A stretch of 64,000 nt of DNA, from contig NZ_SDSD01000001.1 in the NCBI RefSeq assembly GCF_004798965.1, forward strand, positions 124,001-188,000, given 5' to 3'. Position 1 is the stretch's first letter. Each line of letters opens with the position of its first letter. The stretch is from Onishia niordana (GTDB lineage Bacteria > Pseudomonadota > Gammaproteobacteria > Pseudomonadales > Halomonadaceae). A model generated the notes under the pieces. That model saw nothing but the letters and a program-made list of their open reading frames with translations, did not search any database and was not told the origin of the DNA. The position numbers and the translations under genes are program-made. This document shows positions 30,728 through 40,363 of the stretch, in pieces.

Positions 30728-30786
30728 AATCGCCGATATCGGGCGCCGGATGGCCTGGTCAATCGCGGTGCCGTCGCCCGCGAGGC

Positions 30787-32214
30787 TCAGCTACGCGGAA
30801 TGCGCAGCACTTGGCCCACCCGGATGTTATCCCCGTTAATCTCGTTAGCCTGTTTGAGCATGGCCAGCGGCACCTGATGGCGGGCGGCGATCTCGGACAG
30901 CGTGTCACCGGGCTGAATGCGGTACTCGTTACTGGCCTGGCCGCGTCCCTGATCGCGCTGCCAGGCCAGAAGGCTGCCCGGCGGCGGATTGCGAGTGAAG
31001 TGCGCCTCAATACCCGAGAAAATAGCCTGCGCCAATCCGCGCTGGTGCGATGGATCTTTCAGGCGCCGCTCTTCCTGAGGGTTCGAGATGAAACCTGTCT
31101 CGATCAGCAGCGAGGGGATGTCTGGCGACTTCAATACCACGAAGCCCGCCTGCTCGACCCTTGGCTTGTGCAACGGGTTGACCCGCTTGAGCCGATCGAG
31201 CACCTGCCCGCCAATGGCCAGCGAATCATTGAGGGTCGCCGTCATGGTCAAATCAAGCAGTACCCCGCGCAGCACCTCGTCCTTGTCACGCAACGACAGG
31301 TTGCCGTCCACGCCGCCGATCAAGTCGGCACGGTTCTCGCTATTGGCGAGCCACTTGGCGGTTTCCGAGGTGGCGCCACGCTGGGACAGGGCAAATACCG
31401 AGCTACCCTTGGGCCGGGAACTGGTGAAGGCATCGGCATGGATCGAGACGAAGAAATCGGATTTCTGCTCCCGGGCGATGCGCGTGCGTTCACGCAGGCC
31501 GACATAATAATCGCCATCACGGATCAGCACCGCTCGAAAGCCCGGTTCTGCGTCGATGATGCGCTTCAATGAGCGGGCAATGTCGAGCACGACATCCTTC
31601 TCACGAGTACCGTTACTGCCCATAGCCCCAGGATCCTCACCCCCATGACCGGCATCCACGGCAACGATAATGTCGCGCTTGGGATGCGGTGCCGCCTTGG
31701 CCTGCCCGGTTGGCGCCGCCGGCTGAGCGTCATCTTGCTGAGCGCGAATCATATCTTCGATCGGGTCTTCGACCGCGCTCTCGCCTGGATATTCGAGATC
31801 CACCACCAGGCGGTGGCCATACTGATCGTTGGGACTCAGCGAGAAATGACGTGGCTCGACACGCCGGCCAAGGTCCAGCACCACGCGCAGGTCGTTGCCG
31901 CTGCGCACGCCCGTCCGCACCGAGGTGATGGCACTGCCCTCAAGATTCAGCGCCTCGCTCTCGGTCTTGAGCGTGCTGTCCTTGAGATCGATCACCAGCC
32001 GGTCAGGGTTATCCAGGGTAAAGACATCGGCATCGACCGAGGATGACAGGTCAAACACCAGGCGCGCATGATCGGGCGCCGCCCACAGCCGCATATTATC
32101 CACATCGGCCGCCATGGTAGGCCCTGAAAGCATGCCACAAAGCGTTGCCAGCAGCAGAACCGAAGGTGTTAGGCCGCGACGCATAAGGCCTGAAATGGTA
32201 GCGATCACATTCAT
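30787..32214 (-). CDS. amiB: N-acetylmuramoyl-L-alanine amidase AmiB
   Basis: A 475-residue periplasmic amidase. A signal peptide (about 1-37, ending in TMAA) is followed by an AMIN domain (about 38-135), a short linker and the Amidase_3 catalytic domain with zinc ligands in VAVDAGHGGEDPGA, REKDVVLD, FVSIHADAF and LIETGFISN, then a C-terminal LysM domain (EYRIQPGDTLSEIAARHQV). It cleaves septal peptidoglycan to separate daughter cells and is normally activated by EnvC or NlpD. A LysM added to AMIN-Amidase_3 is the Pseudomonas-type AmiB layout. The start codon overlaps the tsaE stop (ATGA). Confidence 0.96.
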   Translation of the reverse strand: MNVIATISGLMRRGLTPSVLLLATLCGMLSGPTMAADVDNMRLWAAPDHARLVFDLSSSVDADVFTLDNPDRLVIDLKDSTLKTESEALNLEGSAITSVRTGVRSGNDLRVVLDLGRRVEPRHFSLSPNDQYGHRLVVDLEYPGESAVEDPIEDMIRAQQDDAQPAAPTGQAKAAPHPKRDIIVAVDAGHGGEDPGAMGSNGTREKDVVLDIARSLKRIIDAEPGFRAVLIRDGDYYVGLRERTRIAREQKSDFFVSIHADAFTSSRPKGSSVFALSQRGATSETAKWLANSENRADLIGGVDGNLSLRDKDEVLRGVLLDLTMTATLNDSLAIGGQVLDRLKRVNPLHKPRVEQAGFVVLKSPDIPSLLIETGFISNPQEERRLKDPSHQRGLAQAIFSGIEAHFTRNPPPGSLLAWQRDQGRGQASNEYRIQPGDTLSEIAARHQVPLAMLKQANEINGDNIRVGQVLRIPRS

Positions 32215-32711
32215 GGTGTCGTCGAAAAGTCCCTGTTGACGGCCCAGTTGGCAAGCTGCGTAAGCACCAGCCGTCCCCAATCCGTGTTGGCTTCAAGCCA
32301 GGCGCTACGCCCCGTATCCTGCACCTCAAGCTTGACGTTCAGATCCGGTGTCGGCAGCCAGCCAGCACCGCGGCTCGGCCACTCGATCAGACTTAGCTGA
32401 TCATCGCCCAGCAGGTCACGGGCGCCCATGAACTCAAGCTCTTCTGGATCGCCAAGCCGGTAAAGGTCAAAGTGCTGGATATGGACGTCACCAAGCTCAT
32501 AAGGTTCGACCAGCGTATAAGTCGGGCTCTTGACCGCCCCTTCATGCCCGTAGGCGCGCAGCACCCCCCGGGTCAACGTCGTCTTGCCGGCGCCCAGTTC
32601 ACCTTCCAGATGGACCTGCCCGCGTCCCTTGAGGGCGAGGCCCAGGGCCTTGCCGAAGGCAACCTGTGTCTGTTCATCCGGAAGTATCACGTACATCATC
32701 GTTCCTGCCAT
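32211..32711 (-). CDS. tsaE: tRNA t6A37 synthesis ATPase TsaE
   Basis: A 166-residue P-loop protein with GELGAGKTTLTRG (Walker A, about 38-50), SPTYTLVEPYE and HFDLYRL blocks. TsaE works with TsaB, TsaD and TsaC to form threonylcarbamoyladenosine at position 37 of ANN-decoding tRNAs. The start shown overlaps the end of nnr by 38 bases; starts at 32699 or 32696 (MMYVILPDEQ) are equally likely and reduce the overlap. Coupled to amiB by a 4-base overlap. Confidence 0.95.
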   Translation of the reverse strand: MAGTMMYVILPDEQTQVAFGKALGLALKGRGQVHLEGELGAGKTTLTRGVLRAYGHEGAVKSPTYTLVEPYELGDVHIQHFDLYRLGDPEELEFMGARDLLGDDQLSLIEWPSRGAGWLPTPDLNVKLEVQDTGRSAWLEANTDWGRLVLTQLANWAVNRDFSTTP

Positions 32712-34179
32712 TGATCAATCGTCGCGCATAGGATGCCAGATCACCGGCCAGCAAACCACGCTCCCCGGCCTTTGCCACGGCCTGATCCGCGGCCTTGCCG
32801 TGCAGCGCCACACCAAACCGTGCCGCTTCCGGCAAGCCGAGCCCTTGGGCGATCAATGCGCCCAGCATACCGGACAGCACATCACCCATTCCGCCGCTTG
32901 CCATACCAGGGTTGCCGAAGGGACAGACCGCGAGCCCCTGAGCATCGGCGACCAGGCTACCGACCCCCTTGAGCACCACGACCCCGCCGTAGCGATCCAC
33001 CAGAGAACGCGCCGCTGCCGGGCGATCGGCCCCAATCGCCTCACCGCTGCTACCCAGCAGCCTCGCCGCCTCACCAGGGTGAGGGGTCAGCAGCCAGTCA
33101 TCGCGCCTGAGTTCAGGCCAGTGACTGGCCAAAAGGTTCAAGGCATCGGCATCCACCACCAGCGGCTTTCCGGCACCCAGCGCCGCCTGCAACATGGATT
33201 GTCCCCAGGCGCCGAGCCCCAGCCCCGGCCCCACCACCAACACCGTGGCAGCGTTTAGCAGCGAGCCCAGGTCATTGGCGTTGCGCGCGCCATGCACCAT
33301 GACTTCCGGGCAGCGCGTCAGGCTCGCCGTGACATGCTCGGGAGCGGTGGCGAGGCTGACCTTGCCGGCGCCGAGTCGCGCCGCGGCTTGGCTTGCCAGC
33401 AGCGCCGCCCCACCGAAGCCCGGCGCGCCGCCGATCACCAGCACATGACCGAATACCCCCTTGTGGCTATCCCGGTCGCGAGGCGGCAACGCCGTCTCTG
33501 CACCGAGCCGCCATGCCGCCGGCTCAAGATCCTCATGGTCGAGCGGCTCGACGCCCAGCGACTCGAGCTGTACCCCGCCGCAGCACGCAGGGCCGGCACC
33601 GGTATGCAGGCCAAACTTGTCGGCAATGAAGGTAACCGTAAGACTTGCCCGCACCGCCGCCCCCAGCACAGCGCCGGTGTCGGCCGAGAGGCCCGAGGGA
33701 ATATCCACCGCGAGCACCGGAGCAGTACTTTCATTGATCGCCTCGATTGCCGCATCGAAGGGCGAGCGGACCTCACCGGCAAGGCCGGTACCGAGCAGCG
33801 CATCGACAATCAACTCGCCGTCAAGCGAGTCCTCGGCCGTCCAGGTGCTCATGCTGACACCCGCCTCGAGGGCCATCGTCGCCGCTCGGCCGGCATCGCC
33901 CTTGAGCGAAGCGGGATCGCGCAGGCTATAGAGCTGCACGTCGAGCCCATCCAGGGCCGCCAGGGCGGCAATCACATAGCCATCGCCGGCATTGTTACCC
34001 GCCCCGCAGAGCACACTGAGTCGCCTGACCGCCGGCCAACGCTCCCGCAGGCGGCGGTATGCCGCGGCCGCTGCACGCTGCATCAGCGCAAAGCCTTCGA
34101 TGCCCGCCGCGATGGTGCGCTGATCCAGCTCACCTACCTGGGCAGCCCGGTAGAGCGGGCGTCCTGCCTCGTTGTGCAT
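32674..34179 (-). CDS. nnr: Bifunctional NAD(P)HX epimerase/dehydratase Nnr
   Basis: A 501-residue fused enzyme. The N-terminal YjeF_N epimerase domain (about 1-210) has GAGNNAGDGYVIA and VDALLGTGLAGEV; the C-terminal ribokinase-like dehydratase (about 225-495) has GGAPGFGGAALLASQAA, LLTPHPGEAARLLG and the NPGMASGGMGDVLSG catalytic aspartate block. It repairs hydrated NADH and NADPH. The start at MHNEAGRPLYRAAQV has AGGAGCC at proper distance. It is the first gene of the tsaE-amiB-mutL group and is divergent from queG. Confidence 0.96.
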   Translation of the reverse strand: MHNEAGRPLYRAAQVGELDQRTIAAGIEGFALMQRAAAAAYRRLRERWPAVRRLSVLCGAGNNAGDGYVIAALAALDGLDVQLYSLRDPASLKGDAGRAATMALEAGVSMSTWTAEDSLDGELIVDALLGTGLAGEVRSPFDAAIEAINESTAPVLAVDIPSGLSADTGAVLGAAVRASLTVTFIADKFGLHTGAGPACCGGVQLESLGVEPLDHEDLEPAAWRLGAETALPPRDRDSHKGVFGHVLVIGGAPGFGGAALLASQAAARLGAGKVSLATAPEHVTASLTRCPEVMVHGARNANDLGSLLNAATVLVVGPGLGLGAWGQSMLQAALGAGKPLVVDADALNLLASHWPELRRDDWLLTPHPGEAARLLGSSGEAIGADRPAAARSLVDRYGGVVVLKGVGSLVADAQGLAVCPFGNPGMASGGMGDVLSGMLGALIAQGLGLPEAARFGVALHGKAADQAVAKAGERGLLAGDLASYARRLINGRNDDVRDTSG

Positions 34180-34295
34180 GGTTGGCTCCTCATATGACGA
34201 CACCAAGAGACTAGTGTAGGGTGTGGGCGCTCGCCGCCCGACTGGCGACGTCAAGCCGCCACTTCAGCCGCCATCCACGCCGTGACTCCTTTCGC

Positions 34296-35402
34296 ATGTC
34301 GACTTCCGCCTCCGCTAACCACGAGCTTTCCGACCCAGACCTGCAGGCACTGGCCGCGCGGATCAAGGCCTGGGGCCGTGAACTTGGCTTTCAGGAACTT
34401 GGTATCACCGACACGGACCTCGCCACCCACGAGCGCTATCTCGAGCGCTGGCTTGAAGCCGGCCATCACGGCGAGATGGGTTTCATGGCCAAGCACGGCA
34501 CCAAACGCACCCGCCCGGAAGAGCTGGTGCCCGGCACGCTGCGCGTGATCAGCGTGCGCATGGACTACCTGCCACCCGAGGTCGAGACCACCAAGGTGCT
34601 GGGCCAGCCCTATACCGCCTATGTGTCACGTTATGCGCTGGGGCGGGACTATCACAAGCTGATCAGAAAACGCCTAGCCAACCTCGCCAAGCGCATCGAG
34701 GACGAGGTCGGGGCCTTCGGTTACCGAGCCTTTGTCGACTCCGCCCCGGTGATGGAGCGAGCCCTGGCGCAGAAGGCCGGGCTTGGCTGGTTCGGCAAGA
34801 ACGCCATGCTGCTCAACCCCCAGGCAGGCTCGCTGTTTTTCCTGGGCGAGCTCTACACCGATCTGCCGTTGCCGGTGGATGCGCCTTTCGAGTCTGAGCA
34901 CTGTGGCAAATGCTCATCATGTCGCACCGCCTGCCCGACCGGCGCCATCGTCGAGGACAAGGTCGTCGACTCGCGGCGCTGCATTTCCTACTTGACCATC
35001 GAGCTACACGGCTCCATTCCCGAGCAGTACCGGGAGGCGATGGGCAACCGCGTCTACGGCTGTGATGATTGCCAGCTCGTCTGCCCCTTTACCCGCTTCA
35101 CAAAGGTCAGCGAAGAGGATGACTTCTCGCCTCGCCACGACCTTGATCGCATCGAGCTGAAAAAGCTCTTTGCGTGGAGCGAAGAGGAGTTTCTGGACAA
35201 GACCGCCGGCAGCGCGATTCGCCGCATCGGCTACGAGCGCTGGCTACGCAACCTGGCGGTGGGGCTCGGCAACGCCCCCTGGAGCGAATCCGTGGAAGCC
35301 GCCCTCAAGGCGCGGCTGGCTTACCCCTCGGACCTGGTACGCGAGCATGTGCGCTGGGCGCTTGAACGTCAGTCCCACAAGCGCGCGCAGCGCATCCTCT
35401 AG
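34296..35402 (+). CDS. queG: Epoxyqueuosine reductase QueG
   Basis: A 368-residue cobalamin-dependent enzyme that makes the final reduction to queuosine in tRNA. It has the N-terminal DUF1730 region (RVISVRMDYLP, YALGRDYHK, FVDSAPVMERALAQKAGLGW) and two 4Fe-4S sites, CGKCSSCRTACPTGAI and CDDCQLVCPF. The C-terminal part ends in a HEAT-like stretch (SDLVREHVRWALERQ). The start at MSTSASANHEL is chosen because upstream residues are not conserved; the exact start is uncertain as no strong ribosome site is seen. Divergent from nnr, as in E. coli. Confidence 0.95.
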   Translation: MSTSASANHELSDPDLQALAARIKAWGRELGFQELGITDTDLATHERYLERWLEAGHHGEMGFMAKHGTKRTRPEELVPGTLRVISVRMDYLPPEVETTKVLGQPYTAYVSRYALGRDYHKLIRKRLANLAKRIEDEVGAFGYRAFVDSAPVMERALAQKAGLGWFGKNAMLLNPQAGSLFFLGELYTDLPLPVDAPFESEHCGKCSSCRTACPTGAIVEDKVVDSRRCISYLTIELHGSIPEQYREAMGNRVYGCDDCQLVCPFTRFTKVSEEDDFSPRHDLDRIELKKLFAWSEEEFLDKTAGSAIRRIGYERWLRNLAVGLGNAPWSESVEAALKARLAYPSDLVREHVRWALERQSHKRAQRIL

Positions 35403-35413
35403 ATACTGATGGC

Positions 35414-36001
35414 TTACTCTTCCTCGTCACGCGCCTGATTCGGCGGCTGCAGGAGGGTGTTGCGGTAATGGGCCAGCTCGGCCACGGACTCACGGATGTC
35501 GTCGAGCGCCTGGTGAGTGCCTTTCTTCTCGAAGCCGACGAGTGCCCCCGGATTCCAGCGCTTGGCCAGCTCCTTGAGGGTCGAGGGGTCGATATTGCGA
35601 TAGTGGAAGAAAGCCAGCAGTGCCGGCATCTCACGCTCCAGGAAACGACGGTCCTGATGCACGCTGTTACCGCACATCGGCGAACTCCCCGGTGTCACAT
35701 GGGCTGCCAGGAATTCAAGCGTCTGGCGCTCGGCCTCGGCGGTATCGATGGGGCTCTTCTTGACCCGCTCGATCAGCCCCGAGGCGCCATGCGTCTTCTG
35801 ATTCCAGTCATCCATGCCGTTCAGCAGGGCATCGGATTGATGAACGGCAAGCGCCGGGCCTTCAGCGACCAGATTCAGTTCGCTGTCGGTGATCAAGGTC
35901 GCGATCTCGATGATGCGCTCGCGGTTCGGATCCAGTCCGGTCATCTCCAGATCGATCCAGATCAAGAGGTCATTGCGTGGCGCACCTTGCTCATCGGCCA
36001 T
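35414..36001 (-). CDS. orn: Oligoribonuclease Orn
   Basis: A 195-residue DEDDh 3'-5' exoribonuclease: IDLEMTGLD (D/E motif), [17 protein letters not shown] and [14 protein letters not shown] with the final His and Asp. Orn degrades diribonucleotides including pGpG, the product of c-di-GMP breakdown, so it also affects c-di-GMP signalling that the PilZ polysaccharide protein in this window would read. The start at [11 protein letters not shown] follows GGAGACA. Divergent from rsgA with 58 bases between and tail-to-tail with queG with 11 bases between. Confidence 0.97.
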   Translation of the reverse strand: MADEQGAPRNDLLIWIDLEMTGLDPNRERIIEIATLITDSELNLVAEGPALAVHQSDALLNGMDDWNQKTHGASGLIERVKKSPIDTAEAERQTLEFLAAHVTPGSSPMCGNSVHQDRRFLEREMPALLAFFHYRNIDPSTLKELAKRWNPGALVGFEKKGTHQALDDIRESVAELAHYRNTLLQPPNQARDEEE

Positions 36002-36059
36002 GGTGGGGTGTCTCCTGGGTGGGTACAATATACGCCATTGTACAGACCCTTGGGCCCGC

Positions 36060-37085
36060 ATGAGCAAACGCAAATTGACCCGCCAGCAGCGCTGGCGCAT
36101 CGAGAAGATTCAGGCCGAGCGCACCAAGCGTGCGAGCCGCAACGACGTCGATGACAACGCCGCCCTCGGCGCAGGCGAATACGGGCCGGAGCGCGAGGGC
36201 CGCGTGATCGCTCACTTCGGCCGCAGCCTTGCCGTCGCCGCCAGCGAAGACGGCGCCCAATACCGCTGCCACCTGCGCGCCAACCTCGAGAGCCTGGTCA
36301 CCGGCGACCGGGTGGTCTGGCGCCTGGGGGAAGAAGGCAGCGGCGTCGTGGTCGCCCGGGGGGAGCGCGGCAACGTCCTCGAACGCCCCGATGCCCGTGG
36401 TCAACTCAAACCAGTGGCGGCCAACATCGACCAGATCCTGATCGTCTTCGCCGTCGAGCCTGCCCCCCATGCCAACCTGATCGATCGCTACCTGGTGGCC
36501 GCCGAGGCCACCGGTATCGCCCCGGTGCTGGTGCTCAACAAGATCGACCTGCTGCCCGACGATGGCGGTGAGCTCAAGGTGCTGCTCGATCGCTATGCGG
36601 CGCTGGGGTATCCGGTCGTCGAGGCCACCATCCAACGCCCGGATGGACTGGAAGCCCTGCATGCGCGCCTGACCGACAGCACCTCGGTGTTCGTCGGCCA
36701 GAGTGGCGTCGGCAAGTCCTCGCTCATCGACCGCCTGTTACCCGATGAAGCGCTGCGCATCGGTGCGCTATCCGAGGACTCCCGCAAGGGCACCCACACC
36801 ACCACCACCGCGCGCCTCTACCGGCTGCCCTCGGCCGATGGCGGCGAGCTGATCGACTCCCCCGGCATTCGCGAGTTCGGCCTGGGCCACCTGACCGAGG
36901 ACGAGGTCACCCAGGGCTTTATCGAGTTCCGCGACCACCTCGGCCATTGCCGCTTCCGCGACTGTCGCCATCGCCATGAGCCCGGCTGTGCCCTGCTGGC
37001 CGCCGTGGAGCGCGGCGAGATCGATCCGCGGCGCTTCGACAGCTACCGTCGCATCCTCGAAAGCCTCAACAATCCAAGTCGCTAA
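36060..37085 (+). CDS. rsgA: Ribosome small subunit GTPase RsgA
   Basis: A 341-residue circularly permuted GTPase. After a basic N-terminal tail ([18 protein letters not shown]) and an OB domain, the G motifs come in permuted order: NKIDLLP (G4), [12 protein letters not shown] (G1) and DSPGIREFG (G3), then a zinc knuckle [14 protein letters not shown]. It checks late 30S maturation. The ATG at 36060 lies just after the divergent orn promoter region. All motifs are intact. Confidence 0.96.
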   Translation: MSKRKLTRQQRWRIEKIQAERTKRASRNDVDDNAALGAGEYGPEREGRVIAHFGRSLAVAASEDGAQYRCHLRANLESLVTGDRVVWRLGEEGSGVVVARGERGNVLERPDARGQLKPVAANIDQILIVFAVEPAPHANLIDRYLVAAEATGIAPVLVLNKIDLLPDDGGELKVLLDRYAALGYPVVEATIQRPDGLEALHARLTDSTSVFVGQSGVGKSSLIDRLLPDEALRIGALSEDSRKGTHTTTTARLYRLPSADGGELIDSPGIREFGLGHLTEDEVTQGFIEFRDHLGHCRFRDCRHRHEPGCALLAAVERGEIDPRRFDSYRRILESLNNPSR

Positions 37086-37170
37086 ACGCCAAAGTGGCGC
37101 AGCATTAGAAACGGCCCAGCCGGCTGTGCCATGATCTTGGCATTCTCTGATTCATTGTGAGGCGTGACCC

Positions 37171-38001
37171 ATGAGCTCCGAAGATAACCTGCTACCGCTG
37201 ATCATCGAACCCGAGCAACTCAAGGCTCGGCTTGGTCACCCGGATCTGCTGATCATTGATGTGCCGGCGAAAGCCGATAGCTACCTTGAAGGCCATGTAC
37301 CAGGCGCGATCTTCCTCGACTTCAAGCACCTGCTACGTGGCAACAGCGACGTGCCTAACGACACACCCAGTGTCGAGCAGCTCTCCGCGCTATTTTCTTC
37401 ACTGGGGCTAGAGCGCGACACCCATGTGGTGGCCTACGACGACGAGGGCGGCGGCTGGGCCGGGCGTCTGCTCTGGACCCTGGAATTGATTGGCCACACG
37501 CGCTATTCCTACCTCAACGGCGGCATTCACGCCTGGCGCCAGGAAGGGCTCGCCACCGAGACTCTCCCCCATGAGCCTGTCCTCAGCCACTATGAGGCCG
37601 AGATCCTGCATCCCGAGGTGAGTATTGACGCCGAAGGCATCCAGGCGCGTCTGGGCGACAGAAACTTTGCCGTCTGGGACGCGCGCTCACAGGCCGAATA
37701 CGACGGCGAAAAAGGCGAGAACAAGCACCTTGGCCACATTCCCAGCGCCGTTAATATGGACTGGCTGGATGTGATGGATCGCGACAATGCCCTGCGGCTG
37801 CGCGACTATGCCGAATTGATCACCGAACTCGAAGCCCTGGGGCTGACGCCTGACATGGACATCGTCACCCACTGCCAGAGCCACCACCGCAGCGGCCTGA
37901 CCTGGCTCGCCGGCAAGGCTCTGGGCTTTGACACTATTCGCGCCTACCCCGGCTCCTGGAAGGACTGGGGGAATCGTGACGATACCCCGATCGAGCGCTA
38001 A
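37171..38001 (+). CDS. RhdA-like thiosulfate sulfurtransferase
   Basis: A 276-residue tandem rhodanese. The N-terminal domain (about 10-125) has lost its cysteine ([11 protein letters not shown] at the loop), and the C-terminal domain carries the active loop [11 protein letters not shown] (Cys near 232). That loop is close to CQTHHRSG of Pseudomonas/Azotobacter RhdA, and rhdA also lies next to psd in Pseudomonas. The enzyme would move sulfane sulfur from thiosulfate to cyanide or thiols in the cytoplasm. Good start with GTGAGGCG upstream. Separate promoter likely within the 85-base gap after rsgA. Confidence 0.9.
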   Translation: MSSEDNLLPLIIEPEQLKARLGHPDLLIIDVPAKADSYLEGHVPGAIFLDFKHLLRGNSDVPNDTPSVEQLSALFSSLGLERDTHVVAYDDEGGGWAGRLLWTLELIGHTRYSYLNGGIHAWRQEGLATETLPHEPVLSHYEAEILHPEVSIDAEGIQARLGDRNFAVWDARSQAEYDGEKGENKHLGHIPSAVNMDWLDVMDRDNALRLRDYAELITELEALGLTPDMDIVTHCQSHHRSGLTWLAGKALGFDTIRAYPGSWKDWGNRDDTPIER

Positions 38002-38084
38002 GCGAAGCTAATGCTAGGCGGAGCCGATCGACACCCCTTGAGCACTGGTCGAATCATGATCGATGCCCCACCGAACACCAACGG

Positions 38085-38951
38085 ATGCCCTACTACGTGA
38101 CCCGCGACAAGCTGTTTGCCCTGATCCAGTACCCCCTGCCCCATCACCTTATCTCCCGGGTGGTGGGCTGGCTTGCCGAGACGCGCCTGGGGTGGTTGAA
38201 GAACGCCCTGATCCGCGCCTTCATCAAGCGCTTCAAGGTCGACATGGACGAGGCCGCCGAGCCGGACCCGACCGCCTATCCCTGCTTCAACGACTTCTTC
38301 ACCCGCGCCCTGCGCAAGGGCGCCCGCCCCATCGCCGAGGGCCTGGCATCGCCCGCCGATGGCGCCCTGTCGCAGTTCGGACGCATCCATCACGGCACCC
38401 TGATCCAGGCCAAGAGCCAGGCCTATTCACTGACCAGCCTCCTTGGCGGCGACATGCATCGAGCCGCGCCCTTCCGTCAGGGCAGCTTCGCCACCGTCTA
38501 CCTGTCGCCCAGCAACTATCACCGGGTGCACATGCCGCTGACCGGCACACTCAAAGAGATGGTCTACGTGCCGGGGCGCATCTTCTCGGTCAACCAGGCC
38601 ACTGCCGATCATGTGCCGGCCCTCTTCGCCCGCAACGAACGGCTGGTGTGCATCTTCGACACCGAGGAAGGCCCGCTAGCCATGGTGCTGGTAGGCGCGA
38701 TGATCGTCGCCGCCATCGAGACAGTGTGGGCCGGCCAGATCACCCCACTGAGCAATCGGGTGCAATCCATTCGCTTCGACGAGCCGATCACCCTGGAGAA
38801 AGGCGCCGAGATGGGACGCTTCAAGCTCGGTTCGACGGTCGTGATGTGCTTCGGCCACGAGGTCGACTTCGATAGTGCCAGCCTGAATGCCGGCGTACTC
38901 ATGGGCTCGCGACTCGGCGAGATTCCACGCCATACGGACCAGACCGCCTAA
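38085..38951 (+). CDS. psd: Phosphatidylserine decarboxylase
   Basis: A 288-residue proenzyme. The cleavage site that creates the pyruvoyl cofactor is in [11 protein letters not shown] (LGST, Ser near 253), and the other family blocks [22 protein letters not shown] and [11 protein letters not shown] are present. It makes phosphatidylethanolamine at the inner membrane. The start codon has a weak ribosome site and could be earlier, but [21 protein letters not shown] is the usual beginning. Followed by a strong terminator. Confidence 0.96.
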   Translation: MPYYVTRDKLFALIQYPLPHHLISRVVGWLAETRLGWLKNALIRAFIKRFKVDMDEAAEPDPTAYPCFNDFFTRALRKGARPIAEGLASPADGALSQFGRIHHGTLIQAKSQAYSLTSLLGGDMHRAAPFRQGSFATVYLSPSNYHRVHMPLTGTLKEMVYVPGRIFSVNQATADHVPALFARNERLVCIFDTEEGPLAMVLVGAMIVAAIETVWAGQITPLSNRVQSIRFDEPITLEKGAEMGRFKLGSTVVMCFGHEVDFDSASLNAGVLMGSRLGEIPRHTDQTA

Positions 38952-38987
38952 GCCCCGCCATGGCAAAATAAGCCCTGACATGGCAAA

Positions 38988-39035
38988 AAAACGCCCCACC
39001 GACTGGCATCATCGCGTCGGTGGGGCGTTTTCATC
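38988..39035. terminator. Bidirectional terminator after psd
   Basis: Perfect 16-bp inverted repeat (38988-39003 and 39016-39031) with a GCCCCACC core and 12-base loop; the right arm ends in TTTT and the left arm is preceded by an A-run, so it can end both psd and the convergent cytochrome gene. Confidence 0.88.
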
Positions 39036-39066
39036 GTTGGCTGACAAGAGCGGCTTAACTAGACGC

Positions 39067-40362
39067 CTAGTGCCCTGCTTGCCGCCATTCGTCAATTTCC
39101 GCAGCCGTGGGTGCCTGAGCATCCGGGTGCCCGAACTGCTCTACCAGGTAGGCCATCAGACTCGCCGCCTCATCATTGCTGATGTCCTGATCCAGCGCTG
39201 GCATCAAGAGCTCACCGTCGTTGGTCTCGCGGTGGATACCGTGCAACACCACCTGGGTCAGGTTACCCAGATGCGTGCTGCCCATCACGCTGTTATTGAT
39301 CAGCGGCGGATAGTGCCCATCCTGAGAGCCCTGCCCCGAAGCCCCATGACAACTCGCGCAGGCCCCCAGATACAGCCGTGCACCCTGATCTTGCGCCGCG
39401 TCCTCGGTAAGATCGATACCACGTAGCCTGGCGACATCATCGGCCGGCTGCCCCTGTTCGAAGCGGCTCGGCCCAGCCTCGCTGACCGCCGGCACCGACT
39501 TCAGATAGGTCGCGATGGCCTTGAGATCCTCGCGCTTCAGGAAACGCAGGCTGTGCCCGATGGCCTCACCCATCGGCCCCGCCGCCTGCGCCTTGCCAGG
39601 CACGCTACCGGTCTCCAGGTAAGTGATCAGCTGCTCGTCGCTCCAGCCCCCGACCCCGTGGTCCTCATCACCGGTAATGTTGAAGGCGTACCAGCCATCC
39701 AGCTCGGCGCCAGCGAGATAGTCCTCATCCCCGGCCGCATAGCCCTTCTCCTGGAAGGCGATACCGCGCGGGGTATGGCAGGTGCCGCAGTGGCCAAGCC
39801 CCTCGACCAGATAGGCGCCACGATTCCACTCATCGCTCTTCGAGGCATCCGGCTGATAGCCGACCTCGTCGGGGGCGAACATCCAGGCCCAGACATTCAG
39901 TGGCCAACGCATGCTCATCGGCCACGGGATGTCGCTATCACGATTTTCTTTGACCACCGGCTCGACGCCATGCTGGAAATAGGCATAAAGCGCCTCGATA
40001 TCCGCGTCATTCAGGGTCGAAAAAGACGGATAAGGCATGGCCGGATACAGCTGATGCCCGTCCTTTGCCTCGCCGTTGCGCAAGGCGTTGGCGAAGTCCT
40101 CGACGGTATATTGGCCGATGCCGGTCTCTTTATCCGGCGTGATATTAGTCGTGTAGATGGTGCCGACCGGGGTCGACATCGGTAGGCCACCGGCGAAGGG
40201 CTCACCCTCTGGCGCAGTATGACAGGCCGTACAATCCCCCGCCCGGGCGAGATACTCGCCCTTGTCGATCAGCGCCTGATCGGTTGGCTGCTGGGCTACG
40301 GCGGGTGTGGCGAGCAGCGCCAGCGCCGACGGGAGAGCACTCCATGAAGCAAGACGCGTCAT
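39067..40362 (-). CDS. Triheme cytochrome c subunit of a membrane sugar/alcohol dehydrogenase
   Basis: A 431-residue exported protein with a signal peptide (about 1-23, ending AVA) and three c-type heme sites, CTACH, CGTCH and CASCH, spaced over three cytochrome c domains. This is the electron-transfer subunit of gluconate, sorbitol, fructose or alcohol dehydrogenase complexes, passing electrons from the flavoprotein to ubiquinone at the outer face of the inner membrane. Its start is 1 base after the stop of the GMC subunit. The C-terminal residues do not form a clear membrane anchor, though an amphipathic helix is possible. Substrate cannot be told from this subunit. Confidence 0.93.
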   Translation of the reverse strand: MTRLASWSALPSALALLATPAVAQQPTDQALIDKGEYLARAGDCTACHTAPEGEPFAGGLPMSTPVGTIYTTNITPDKETGIGQYTVEDFANALRNGEAKDGHQLYPAMPYPSFSTLNDADIEALYAYFQHGVEPVVKENRDSDIPWPMSMRWPLNVWAWMFAPDEVGYQPDASKSDEWNRGAYLVEGLGHCGTCHTPRGIAFQEKGYAAGDEDYLAGAELDGWYAFNITGDEDHGVGGWSDEQLITYLETGSVPGKAQAAGPMGEAIGHSLRFLKREDLKAIATYLKSVPAVSEAGPSRFEQGQPADDVARLRGIDLTEDAAQDQGARLYLGACASCHGASGQGSQDGHYPPLINNSVMGSTHLGNLTQVVLHGIHRETNDGELLMPALDQDISNDEAASLMAYLVEQFGHPDAQAPTAAEIDEWRQAGH

Positions 40363-40363
40363 G